Source: an uncultured Candidatus Saccharibacteria bacterium
Lineage (GTDB): Bacteria > Patescibacteriota > Saccharimonadia > Saccharimonadales > UBA4665
Direction: 5' to 3'
Assembly (NCBI GenBank): GCA_903840315.1
Contig: CAIMFK010000012.1
Coordinates: 140,230 to 204,229, forward strand
DNA length: 64,000 bases
The notes under the pieces were generated by a model that saw only the letters and a list, made by a program, of their open reading frames with translations, did not search any database and was not told the DNA's origin. Below are positions 8,653 to 15,122 of this stretch, piece by piece. The first letter of the stretch is position 1; each line of letters begins with the position of its first letter. The translations under genes were made by a program, and so were the position numbers.

Positions 8653-9852
8653 ATGAGTCATCGAAAAAAAAGAAAAAAGTTACTAATTATACCTCTGATA
8701 TTTTTAGCACTATGTGTTTTTGCAGTTTTATACGCTGACAGAAAAACACTTTACGAAACAAAATCAACAATCACCTTAGAGAACTACACTAATCCGGAGG
8801 TAAAAATTAATTTTCCGGTAAACGCTGAGGCTGCAGTAATGGTAGACAATAAAGTACTCGATAATAATCTAAACAAACCATTAGCCACAGCCAGCACAGC
8901 AAAAGCCATAACTTCATTAATGGTTTTGCAAAAATATCCGCTTAAATTAAATCAGCAAGGACCTTTAATAACATTAGGTTCAAATGACGTAACAATATAT
9001 AACCAGTATTTAGCAATTGGCGGGTCAGTAGTTAAGGTAATAAGTGGCGAACAAATTAGTCAATATCAGGCATTGCAGGCAGTACTTCTACCTTCTTCTT
9101 GCAACATGTCAGATAGCCTAGCCATATGGGCATTTGGTTCGTTAGATAACTATATTAGTTATGCTAATCAAACCTTAAAAAAATTGGGAATAAACAATAC
9201 TGTTGTTGCGATAGATGCGTCAGGCTTCTCTCCCGAAACTACATCAACACCTTCAGACCTTATTAAGATTGGACAATTAGTCTTAAATGATCCGGTACTA
9301 TCACAAATAGTTGGACAGAAAACTGCAGAAATACCAATTCAAGGGCAGATAAGAAACGTCAATTGGCTTTTGGGAACCAATGGAATAGTGGGCATTAAAA
9401 CTGGTAATAATGACGAAGATAGAGGTGCTTTTATATTTGCATCGACTCAGCCCATATCTTCAATCAATTCAACTAAAACTATAATTGGTGCAATTATAGG
9501 ATCAGATTCTTTAGCAAATGCCCTGGGAGATAGTATACCCATTATTAATTCAGCAAAAGATGGCTTTAAGAATGCCACCTACCCACAAGCTAATCAAAGG
9601 ATAGGATACTATTCAGTTCCTTGGTCAAATGAAAAATATTACTTTGTAGCTTCAGAAAGTTTCAATCATCAAGTCTGGGGTAAAACAATACTTACTCCGT
9701 CAATCAAAATCGATAAAGCCAACTACAATACACAAGTTGGTAGTAAAGTTGGCGTATTATCTTTAGCTAGCCAAAATCAAGATTTAGTTATAAATAAAAA
9801 AATCCCAAGACCGAGTCTGATCTGGGAGATAAAAAATATCTTTAAGTATTAA
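8653..9852 (+). CDS. D-alanyl-D-alanine carboxypeptidase (S11 family)
   Basis: 399 residues. After a basic start (HRKKRKK) comes one membrane helix (about 9-27), so the enzyme is anchored outside the cell. The penicillin-binding motifs are complete: S81-T-A-K84, S149-C-N151 and KTG in GIKTGN. It trims the terminal D-Ala from peptidoglycan stem peptides, controlling cross-linking. The C-terminal third (about 290-399) is a beta-rich extension. The stop codon is immediately followed by the encoded CCA of the convergent tRNA-Leu gene. It is monocistronic with a leaderless-type promoter. Confidence 0.93.
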   Translation: MSHRKKRKKLLIIPLIFLALCVFAVLYADRKTLYETKSTITLENYTNPEVKINFPVNAEAAVMVDNKVLDNNLNKPLATASTAKAITSLMVLQKYPLKLNQQGPLITLGSNDVTIYNQYLAIGGSVVKVISGEQISQYQALQAVLLPSSCNMSDSLAIWAFGSLDNYISYANQTLKKLGINNTVVAIDASGFSPETTSTPSDLIKIGQLVLNDPVLSQIVGQKTAEIPIQGQIRNVNWLLGTNGIVGIKTGNNDEDRGAFIFASTQPISSINSTKTIIGAIIGSDSLANALGDSIPIINSAKDGFKNATYPQANQRIGYYSVPWSNEKYYFVASESFNHQVWGKTILTPSIKIDKANYNTQVGSKVGVLSLASQNQDLVINKKIPRPSLIWEIKNIFKY

Positions 9853-9939
9853 TGGTGGGCAAGGTGGGACTCGAACCCACAAGGTCGTGAAACCAGCGGA
9901 TTTTAAGTCCACCGCGTATACCAATTCCGCCACTTGCCC
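9853..9939 (-). tRNA. tRNA-Leu(TAA)
   Basis: 87 nt with a long variable arm, anticodon TAA, T-loop TTCGAGT and encoded CCA. Its 3' end abuts the stop codon of the convergent carboxypeptidase gene. It is the last of three co-oriented tRNAs. Confidence 0.97.
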
Positions 9940-9960
9940 GATAATAAACTATAAAAGTAC

Positions 9961-10034
9961 TGGAGGCGCCTACCGGAATTGAACCGGTGTAAAAGGTTTT
10001 GCAGACCTCTGCGTAACCACTCCGCCAAGGCGCC
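9961..10034 (-). tRNA. tRNA-Cys(GCA)
   Basis: 74 nt, anticodon GCA in loop CTGCAAA, discriminator U73 (the cysteine identity base) and encoded CCA. It lies between tRNA-Phe and tRNA-Leu in the same transcript. Confidence 0.97.
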
Positions 10035-10056
10035 CTGAGATGGTTACTATTGTCAA

Positions 10057-10132
10057 TGGTGGCGCCTCCCAGACTCGAACTGGGGACACAAGGCTCTTCA
10101 GGCCTCTGCTCTACCAACTGAGCTAAAGCGCC
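10057..10132 (-). tRNA. tRNA-Phe(GAA)
   Basis: 76 nt, anticodon GAA in loop CTGAAGA, normal T-loop and encoded CCA. It is first in the three-tRNA operon; a strong promoter lies 14-42 nt upstream. Confidence 0.97.
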
Positions 10133-10145
10133 AATGACTCCTGAT

Positions 10146-10174
10146 ATTCTATAAGAAAAAGTATTTCTTCTCAA
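10146..10174 (-). promoter_or_regulatory. Promoter of the Phe-Cys-Leu tRNA operon
   Basis: TTGAGA, 17 nt, TAGAAT on the minus strand. It is back to back with the tRNA-Gly promoter, 8 bp away. Confidence 0.7.
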
Positions 10175-10181
10175 GGATATA

Positions 10182-10210
10182 TTGTATAAATATATTTTTG
10201 TCGATATAAT
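10182..10210 (+). promoter_or_regulatory. Promoter of tRNA-Gly
   Basis: TTGTAT, 17 nt, TATAAT, ending 14 nt before the tRNA 5' end. Confidence 0.75.
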
Positions 10211-10224
10211 ACAGTCTTGATTAT

Positions 10225-10301
10225 GCGGGTGTAGCTCAGTTGTTTAGAGCGCATCCTTGCCAAGGATGAGGCCACGGGTTAGAGTCCCGTCACCCGCACC
10301 A
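10225..10301 (+). tRNA. tRNA-Gly(GCC) with U19-A56
   Basis: 77 nt, anticodon GCC in loop TTGCCAA, encoded CCA. The D-loop is AGTTGTTTA and the T-loop TTAGAGT, so the near-universal G19 and C56 are changed to U and A together; a Watson-Crick elbow pair is kept. The rest of the cloverleaf is regular. It has its own promoter and terminator. Confidence 0.95.
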
Positions 10302-10345
10302 AACATAAGTATTATGACCACAGTTAGTTGTGGTCTTTTTATTCT
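10296..10345 (+). repeat. Direct repeat, copy 1 (tRNA-Gly 3' end plus terminator)
   Basis: 50 bp starting with the GCACCA end of tRNA-Gly and running through the terminator. It matches 10989-11038 with one substitution before the hairpin and a few in its loop. The two copies bracket the BrnT/BrnA genes like att sites. Confidence 0.8.
10316..10340 (+). terminator. Terminator of tRNA-Gly
   Basis: 7-bp stem GACCACA/TGTGGTC (10316-10322, 10329-10335), 6-nt loop and five T's. Confidence 0.85.
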
Positions 10346-10366
10346 TAAATATTAATTTGCAACCCA

Positions 10367-10384
10367 TATAATAGTATGTATAAT
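10367..10384 (+). promoter_or_regulatory. Tandem -10 elements of brnTA
   Basis: Two perfect TATAAT boxes, 12 bp apart, lie in a duplicated 12-bp unit (ATAATAGTATGT twice). The second ends 7 nt before the brnT ATG. BrnA-type antitoxins usually repress at such a site, so the duplicated unit may also be the operator (inference). Confidence 0.45.
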
Positions 10385-10391
10385 AGTATGT

Positions 10392-10664
10392 ATGGACTTT
10401 GAATGGCACGATAGTAAGAATGCTGAAAATATAACGAAGCATGGTCTATCGTTCTACGAAGCCCAAGAAGCATTCTTTGATAAGAATAGACTAATCATAA
10501 AAGATAAAGTTCATTCATCATCAGAAAATAGATTTTTCTGCATTGGCAAAACATCCAATAGTGGAATTGCTACAGTTAGGTTTACTAAAAGAAATAGTCA
10601 TATTCGCATCATTGGTGCAGGATACTGGCGGAAAGGAAAGAAAATTTATGAGCAAAACAATTAG
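10392..10664 (+). CDS. brnT: BrnT-like toxin (DUF497)
   Basis: 90 residues matching the BrnT RNase-toxin pattern throughout: FEWHDSKNAENITKHGLSF at the start, an HSSSENR segment near 40-47, then TVRFTKRN and a C-terminal IRIIGAGYWRKGKKIYE. BrnT toxins are ribonucleases that slow translation and are neutralised by BrnA. The next gene overlaps its end by 17 bp and encodes a short antitoxin-like protein, the standard BrnT-BrnA order. The flanking 50-bp repeats indicate acquisition or insertion at the tRNA-Gly locus. Confidence 0.9.
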   Translation: MDFEWHDSKNAENITKHGLSFYEAQEAFFDKNRLIIKDKVHSSSENRFFCIGKTSNSGIATVRFTKRNSHIRIIGAGYWRKGKKIYEQNN

Positions 10665-10905
10665 TTACACGGATGCTCCAGAAGATATAGACGAGTCTTT
10701 AGATAATCCAATAATAGTGAGTGATTTTTTGCTGTCTCCTGCAGAGCTTGTGAGAAAAGGTGAAAAAGAAAAGATTACAATTTCAGTAGATAAACGCAGC
10801 CTAGAACTCTATAAGAAATATGCCAAGAAGCACAACACCAAGTACCAACCAATGATAAACGGTGTACTTAGTTCATATGCTGATAAGTATTTAAATATTA
10901 AGTAA
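10648..10905 (+). CDS. BrnA-like antitoxin
   Basis: 85 residues. The start is ATG 10648 because GGAAAGGAAAG lies 8 nt upstream and the frame before it is shadowed by brnT. The N-terminal half is acidic (DAPEDIDESLDN), the likely toxin-binding part. The C-terminal half (KEKITISVDKRSLELYKKYA, then YQPMINGVLSSYAD) has the beta-strand plus two helices of a ribbon-helix-helix or BrnA DNA-binding domain. Divergence from textbook BrnA is noticeable, so the symbol is left open. Confidence 0.82.
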   Translation: MSKTISYTDAPEDIDESLDNPIIVSDFLLSPAELVRKGEKEKITISVDKRSLELYKKYAKKHNTKYQPMINGVLSSYADKYLNIK

Positions 10906-10916
10906 ATACTCACGAT

Positions 10917-10938
10917 ATGGCTCTTCCAATAGAGCCAT
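10917..10938. other. Stem-loop after brnTA
   Basis: Perfect 7-bp inverted repeat ATGGCTC/GAGCCAT with an 8-nt loop, 11 bp after the antitoxin stop. No U-run follows, so it is not a typical terminator; it may protect the 3' end or be a protein-binding site. Confidence 0.4.
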
Positions 10939-10988
10939 CCATCTTAGTACCTCATCTCTTTTAAGGTATAAACTTTTTTCAGCCTGCT

Positions 10989-11038
10989 GCACCAAGCATA
11001 AGTATTATGACCACAGTAATATGTGGTCTTTTTATTCT
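10989..11038 (+). repeat. Direct repeat, copy 2
   Basis: Second copy of the 10296-10345 sequence, including GCACCA, the spacer and the terminator. The sequence before it is not tRNA-like, so this is not a decayed second tRNA-Gly. Confidence 0.8.
11009..11033. terminator. Terminator of brnTA (shared with sortase end)
   Basis: GACCACA/TGTGGTC stem with 6-nt loop followed by five T's on the plus strand. The sortase stop codon at 11032 lies inside the T-run on the other strand. Confidence 0.75.
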
Positions 11039-11676
11039 AACTCTGAAAAAACAACCAAACGACTGTCAAACTCACTAGTTCCCTTAATTACATTGCCAGT
11101 ACAAGTTATGAGATTGAGTCCGGGTTTATTAGGATTAACTGGATTTAGTAATGCTTGCATATCAACATTTGATGCATCGTATGTTTTGGAGCGAATAACT
11201 TTGTATTTTATTTTAATACCATCGCCTTTTACGATTACAATAGTCTGGCCGATATTGAGAGATTTAAGATTGTAAAATATACCTTTTGATGTCCAGCTAG
11301 ATACATGTCCATCAACTAACATAGCGCCCGGCTTTCCAGGCAAATTACTTAGTTTAAACCAACCTGCATCATAAATATTAGATGGTGATTGTATTTGATT
11401 ATTCTTCGTGAGGCCAAGCGGTTTTACCATAGCTTTTACATCAATACTGGGTATATAAATATATCGCGGATTATTGGTCGGAACAGTATAGTCATCAAAC
11501 TCAGTTGGAATTATCTTCCTAGTGCTTGGTGGTGTAATTCCTCTAATCATATTTTGTTTTACTGTGTGCCTGTTTTCTGCATACTCATAATATCCCTCGA
11601 TTAGACCTGTCAATAATATCAACACACCTAGTACGATTAAAAACTTAGATATTTGCCTATTTATGGTCTTGGTCAT
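11032..11676 (-). CDS. Sortase
   Basis: 214 residues: an N-terminal membrane helix (about 11-27), a linker, then the sortase barrel. The catalytic triad is complete: His124 in DGHVSS, Cys192 in LITCTG and Arg206 in DSRLVV. Sortases cleave a sorting motif and attach surface proteins to peptidoglycan or to each other. The next upstream gene encodes a probable surface substrate, making a sortase-substrate pair. A TACAAT box ends 6 nt before the ATG, so a separate leaderless transcript is possible. The TCTG active-site context fits class D/E better than class A. Confidence 0.92.
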   Translation of the reverse strand: MTKTINRQISKFLIVLGVLILLTGLIEGYYEYAENRHTVKQNMIRGITPPSTRKIIPTEFDDYTVPTNNPRYIYIPSIDVKAMVKPLGLTKNNQIQSPSNIYDAGWFKLSNLPGKPGAMLVDGHVSSWTSKGIFYNLKSLNIGQTIVIVKGDGIKIKYKVIRSKTYDASNVDMQALLNPVNPNKPGLNLITCTGNVIKGTSEFDSRLVVFSELE

Positions 11677-11701
11677 AATTAGATTGTATTACAGTCAATG
11701 T

Positions 11702-13318
11702 CTAGACACGATTCTTATATAGTCGGCGAATTCCAAAAACGGTAAGTACTATGCCCGACCCAATTAAAACAAAATCATTTATATTACCTAGCGAGCTTTT
11801 TTGAGAAATACTAAATCCTGTGACTGGAGCGTTAGGAGCAAGGGCTAATAATACTGGATCCTTTATTATGCCATTTGCTAGGCCATCGCTATCCAGATAA
11901 TCACCGTCCCTGAGATCATATGTGGCCGTAGTTTTAACGATGCCACCGATTGTTTTAGTGGTGTAAGTTGCCCCATTAATCATGCTGTAGGCTCCTGTAT
12001 TGGGGTTATAGTAACGAAGCAAAGGACTTGGATATTGCTTGTCATAAATAATAGTTATAGTAACTGTCATTCCGGATGTTGGGCAATACACATAAAATCC
12101 GGTCAAGTTAGTTTGCGCTGAATATCCTTTATCTGAAGATAGGGAAATTGCACTTGTTGAGCGTCCATCACCTAAGCTGCAGCCACTAGAGCTAGGAATT
12201 GTCACCGTTGACCAAACACCTTTACTATCCTGAACAGAAAGAACATTTGCTTGATATGAATCAGGGATGCCATCATTATTAGCGTCCCCGTCGTTTGGGA
12301 TGTTGGTTGGATCGTTAAATAATGCAATATTTCTGAGCGTTGGGTAAGAGCTTGTTGTTTGCCATACATTATTAAAATCCCATGTGTTTAGCGGGCCATT
12401 AGTTGAGTTGTTCATAAAATACGTAGGATTGGAATTACCCACATTGACCGCAGTACCTGTACATACTGCACCAAAATTACACATATTGGCAGTATTTGTT
12501 ATGTACTTGTCGTAATATACATTTGTATACGTACCACTAACATTATATGCAGTAACAGAACCATTACCGCTATGTGTGCCACTAAAATTAGCCGCTGAGA
12601 ATGAATTACTAAGCGATGCCTGGCTGTCACCTATAATTCCTCCTATGTTAGTATTTGCTCCATTGTCTATAGTTCCGCTGGTGTAAACATTAGATATGGT
12701 ACCAGCGAAAAATCCACCAACTATTAGTCCGTTATACGCTCCATTCGGATGAAGGGTTCCAGAGGTAAAGCTATTTGTAACTGATGTAGTACTGTCCCAC
12801 ATTGCTCCTACTATCCCACCAGAGTACGCAGATCCCGATACGTAACCCGAAAATGAACTGGAATCTACATTGGATGTACCGGACATTGATCCAACAATTC
12901 CGCCGACATAAGCACTAATGCCTCCGTTTACAGACATAGAAGAGTGCAAATTAGTCATTATTGTATCTGTTGCTATTGCAACAAAACTTCCACCAACTCC
13001 CGATGAAGATGTAGACCCTCCACTAATGTTGATATTTTTTATAGTAGCTCCAGTGGTTGAATAAAATAAACCACTGGAATCAATAACTAAATTTTTTATT
13101 GTATGATTTTGACCATCTAACGTACCACTAAATGGAGTGGACGCTGCTAAATGAGCAAAACCGTAACCAGTACAATCTATGTTTGATACAAGAATATAAT
13201 ATCCTGATAAATTATCATTAATTTCTTGTAGCTGAGCACAGCTCGAAATTCTATAAGGATTTTGCTGAGTTCCAAGACCATATCCTGAGTAAGCAAATAC
13301 AGAAGATGGCGCTAACAT
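11702..13318 (-). CDS. GLUG-repeat surface protein, probable sortase substrate; true start probably upstream
   Basis: From the first ATG (13318) it is 538 residues, but this Met lies inside the signal peptide. In-frame codons upstream add KGKKIFSVLSAVLVILS, giving a textbook signal peptide ending SVFA|YSG. No ATG, GTG or TTG exists in that stretch; a ribosome site AAGGGGG (13378-13384) sits exactly 5 nt before an in-frame ATC at 13372. The mature protein has GLUG-type repeats (GGIVGSMSG, SGGIVGAMW, NIGGIIGD; about 135-230), as in adhesins and M26 proteases. The C-terminus has APVTG (about 497-501), a 14-residue linker, a membrane helix and RRLYKNR, resembling a sortase sorting signal. Confidence 0.85.
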   Translation of the reverse strand: MLAPSSVFAYSGYGLGTQQNPYRISSCAQLQEINDNLSGYYILVSNIDCTGYGFAHLAASTPFSGTLDGQNHTIKNLVIDSSGLFYSTTGATIKNINISGGSTSSSGVGGSFVAIATDTIMTNLHSSMSVNGGISAYVGGIVGSMSGTSNVDSSSFSGYVSGSAYSGGIVGAMWDSTTSVTNSFTSGTLHPNGAYNGLIVGGFFAGTISNVYTSGTIDNGANTNIGGIIGDSQASLSNSFSAANFSGTHSGNGSVTAYNVSGTYTNVYYDKYITNTANMCNFGAVCTGTAVNVGNSNPTYFMNNSTNGPLNTWDFNNVWQTTSSYPTLRNIALFNDPTNIPNDGDANNDGIPDSYQANVLSVQDSKGVWSTVTIPSSSGCSLGDGRSTSAISLSSDKGYSAQTNLTGFYVYCPTSGMTVTITIIYDKQYPSPLLRYYNPNTGAYSMINGATYTTKTIGGIVKTTATYDLRDGDYLDSDGLANGIIKDPVLLALAPNAPVTGFSISQKSSLGNINDFVLIGSGIVLTVFGIRRLYKNRV

Positions 13319-13398
13319 GCTTAAAATAACTAATACTGCAGAAAGTACTGAAAATATTTTTTTACCCTTGATAACAACCCCCTTGGTTATTGGTTATG

Positions 13399-13427
13399 AT
13401 TATAGGCGATGAAACAAATAAGGTCAA
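13399..13427 (-). promoter_or_regulatory. Promoter of the GLUG surface protein
   Basis: TTGACC, 17 nt, TATAAT on the minus strand: the best consensus promoter in the window. The start point near 13392 leaves only a short leader carrying AAGGGGG before the proposed ATC start. Confidence 0.75.
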
Positions 13428-13469
13428 TTATCTATATGTATTAATTATCAATAATAAAGTAATTATTTC

Positions 13470-13478
13470 TGATAAGAT
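13470..13478 (+). promoter_or_regulatory. Extended -10 promoter, leaderless gene
   Basis: TGA-TAAGAT ending 8 nt before the ATG at 13487. Confidence 0.45.
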
Positions 13479-13486
13479 ATGCTCAT

Positions 13487-14071
13487 ATGATTAGTAAATA
13501 TTTTGTGTACTTAAGTGCGTTAATTATTTTAGTTGGAGATTTTAGCTACATTGTTCAAACAGCAAAAGGAAAAGTTCATCCAAATAGAGTTTCCTGGCTT
13601 CTGTGGGCGTTAATACCTATGATTACATTCGCTGCTGAGATAAAACAAGGAGTTGGTCTTCAGGCCTTAATGACTTTCATGGTGGGTTTTGGGCCTTTTA
13701 TTGTTTTAGCAGTTTCCTTGCTTGACAAGAAAGCTTATTGGAAACTTAGCAATTTTGATATTTTCTGTGGAGTGCTTTCAGTATTGGCTATTATTGCCTG
13801 GCAATTAACTGGTAATGGCAACACGGCTATACTTCTAAGTATAATTGCCGATATATTTGCGGCTATTCCGACAATTATTAAATCTCTTAAGAATCCAGAA
13901 TCAGAGCACTATGGAGTATATTTATCTGGTGTTATTAGCGGAGTCATTACTCTCCTCACCATAAAGAACTGGACATTTGCAGAATGGGGCTTCCCTCTTT
14001 ATATTACTATTATGTGCTTATTGCTAGTAACTCTGGTCACTGCGCCTAAATGGAAAAAATTAAAGATATAA
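13487..14071 (+). CDS. Multi-pass membrane protein, PQ-loop-like
   Basis: 194 residues with about six or seven hydrophobic segments. The first helix pair contains HPNRVSWLLW, reminiscent of the PQ-loop/SemiSWEET half-transporter fold, and the second half (about 95-190) looks like an internal duplicate in topology. No firm family assignment. It is a monocistronic plus-strand gene, divergent from the surface protein and 55 bp before the LDH2-like gene. A transport role is only an inference. Confidence 0.7.
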   Translation: MISKYFVYLSALIILVGDFSYIVQTAKGKVHPNRVSWLLWALIPMITFAAEIKQGVGLQALMTFMVGFGPFIVLAVSLLDKKAYWKLSNFDIFCGVLSVLAIIAWQLTGNGNTAILLSIIADIFAAIPTIIKSLKNPESEHYGVYLSGVISGVITLLTIKNWTFAEWGFPLYITIMCLLLVTLVTAPKWKKLKI

Positions 14072-14126
14072 ATTATCCTGTTTTTGTGGTAAATTACACT
14101 TATAAATCTAAAAGGATAAAATATCG

Positions 14127-15122
14127 ATGATTGTAGCGATCGATGACTTACGCAAAAAGATTAACCAATTACTAATCAAAAATGGTTTCAACGAAAACGA
14201 TTCAGCTAACCTAGCCGATATCGTAGTAGAACAAGAGCTTGTTGGTAACCAATTTAGCTCTATCGCAGAACTTGGCAGTAAACACTCAAAAAAATTGGCA
14301 GAAGAAAGTAATATTGGTGCCGAAATTGTCGTAGATAAACCGGCCATGATGCTTGTCAAAGGAAATGGAAGAAGCGCGCCTCTCATTACAGCAGATTATT
14401 TAGATGTAGTAATTGATAAAGCAAAATCTCAGGGCATCTACGCTATGGGAATTTATGACAGTACATATAACGACTTTTTCGATGTTTACTGTCGAAGAGC
14501 TGCAGAAAAAGATTGTATTGCTATTATTTTTGAAAATGGTGGTCCTCAGGGTGTAGTTCCATTTGGAGGAAAGTCCGACGTTACCGGAACCAATCCTCTA
14601 GCCTATGGAATTCCAACAAACAAATACCCAATTGTTTTTGATGCAGCAACTGCTATGCATGCATACGGTAGAATCAGACAGGCCAAAGAGCTTGGCGAAA
14701 AACTACCTGAAAATGCATATGTGGATGAAGCCGGTAATATAACCACCGATCCCAATCAAGCCTATGCAGTATTACCTTTCGGCGGCTTCAAAGGTTTTGG
14801 AATTAATCTTTTAGTTGATGTGCTAAGTGGATGTTTAGTCAGGGGAAAGAGTGGACTAGATATGCCAGAGGATTCCCAAAGATACATCGGTACCTTAATA
14901 CTAGTAATTTCACCTGAGGCTTTTGGTGATATTGATGAGTTCAAGAAGTCTACTACAAAATTAGCTGAAGACATTTTAGCTGTTGAAGCAATTGATCCAA
15001 GTAATCCCGTTAGAATACCTGGATTTAAAGGATCTAAAAGAAAAGAAGATGCTCTCAAGAATGGCAACATTGAATTAGACGATATTGCTTGGCAAAAATT
15101 CGAATCATCCCTATCTAGTTAA
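14127..15122 (+). CDS. LDH2/malate dehydrogenase family protein with altered active site
   Basis: 331 residues, the usual length. This NAD(P)-dependent family (AllD, ComC, YlbC) is marked by DVTGTNPLAYGIP (about 150-162), FDAATA and PFGGFKGFGINLLVDVLSG. However, the N-terminal dSHGxxR motif is replaced by an unrelated stretch (GNQFSSIAELGSKHSK), and the second motif nHfGaagyY by YDSTYNDFFDVY. Both catalytic-type histidines of the family are therefore missing. It may use a different substrate or be a non-catalytic homologue. An AAAGGA ribosome site lies 10 nt before the ATG. The end overlaps the convergent GH13 gene by 12 bp. Confidence 0.85.
   Translation: MIVAIDDLRKKINQLLIKNGFNENDSANLADIVVEQELVGNQFSSIAELGSKHSKKLAEESNIGAEIVVDKPAMMLVKGNGRSAPLITADYLDVVIDKAKSQGIYAMGIYDSTYNDFFDVYCRRAAEKDCIAIIFENGGPQGVVPFGGKSDVTGTNPLAYGIPTNKYPIVFDAATAMHAYGRIRQAKELGEKLPENAYVDEAGNITTDPNQAYAVLPFGGFKGFGINLLVDVLSGCLVRGKSGLDMPEDSQRYIGTLILVISPEAFGDIDEFKKSTTKLAEDILAVEAIDPSNPVRIPGFKGSKRKEDALKNGNIELDDIAWQKFESSLSS

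Noticed and set aside
9842..10174. Minus-strand open frame of 110 codons
   Set aside because: It runs across the three tRNA genes (Leu, Cys, Phe); its protein is the translation of tRNA sequence.
10543..10647. Antitoxin frame extended upstream into brnT
   Set aside because: The extension lies entirely in the toxin gene in another frame; ATG 10648 has a good ribosome site.
10940..10990. Second, decayed tRNA-Gly before repeat copy 2
   Set aside because: Only GCACCA and downstream sequence match; the preceding 70 nt do not fold or align as tRNA.
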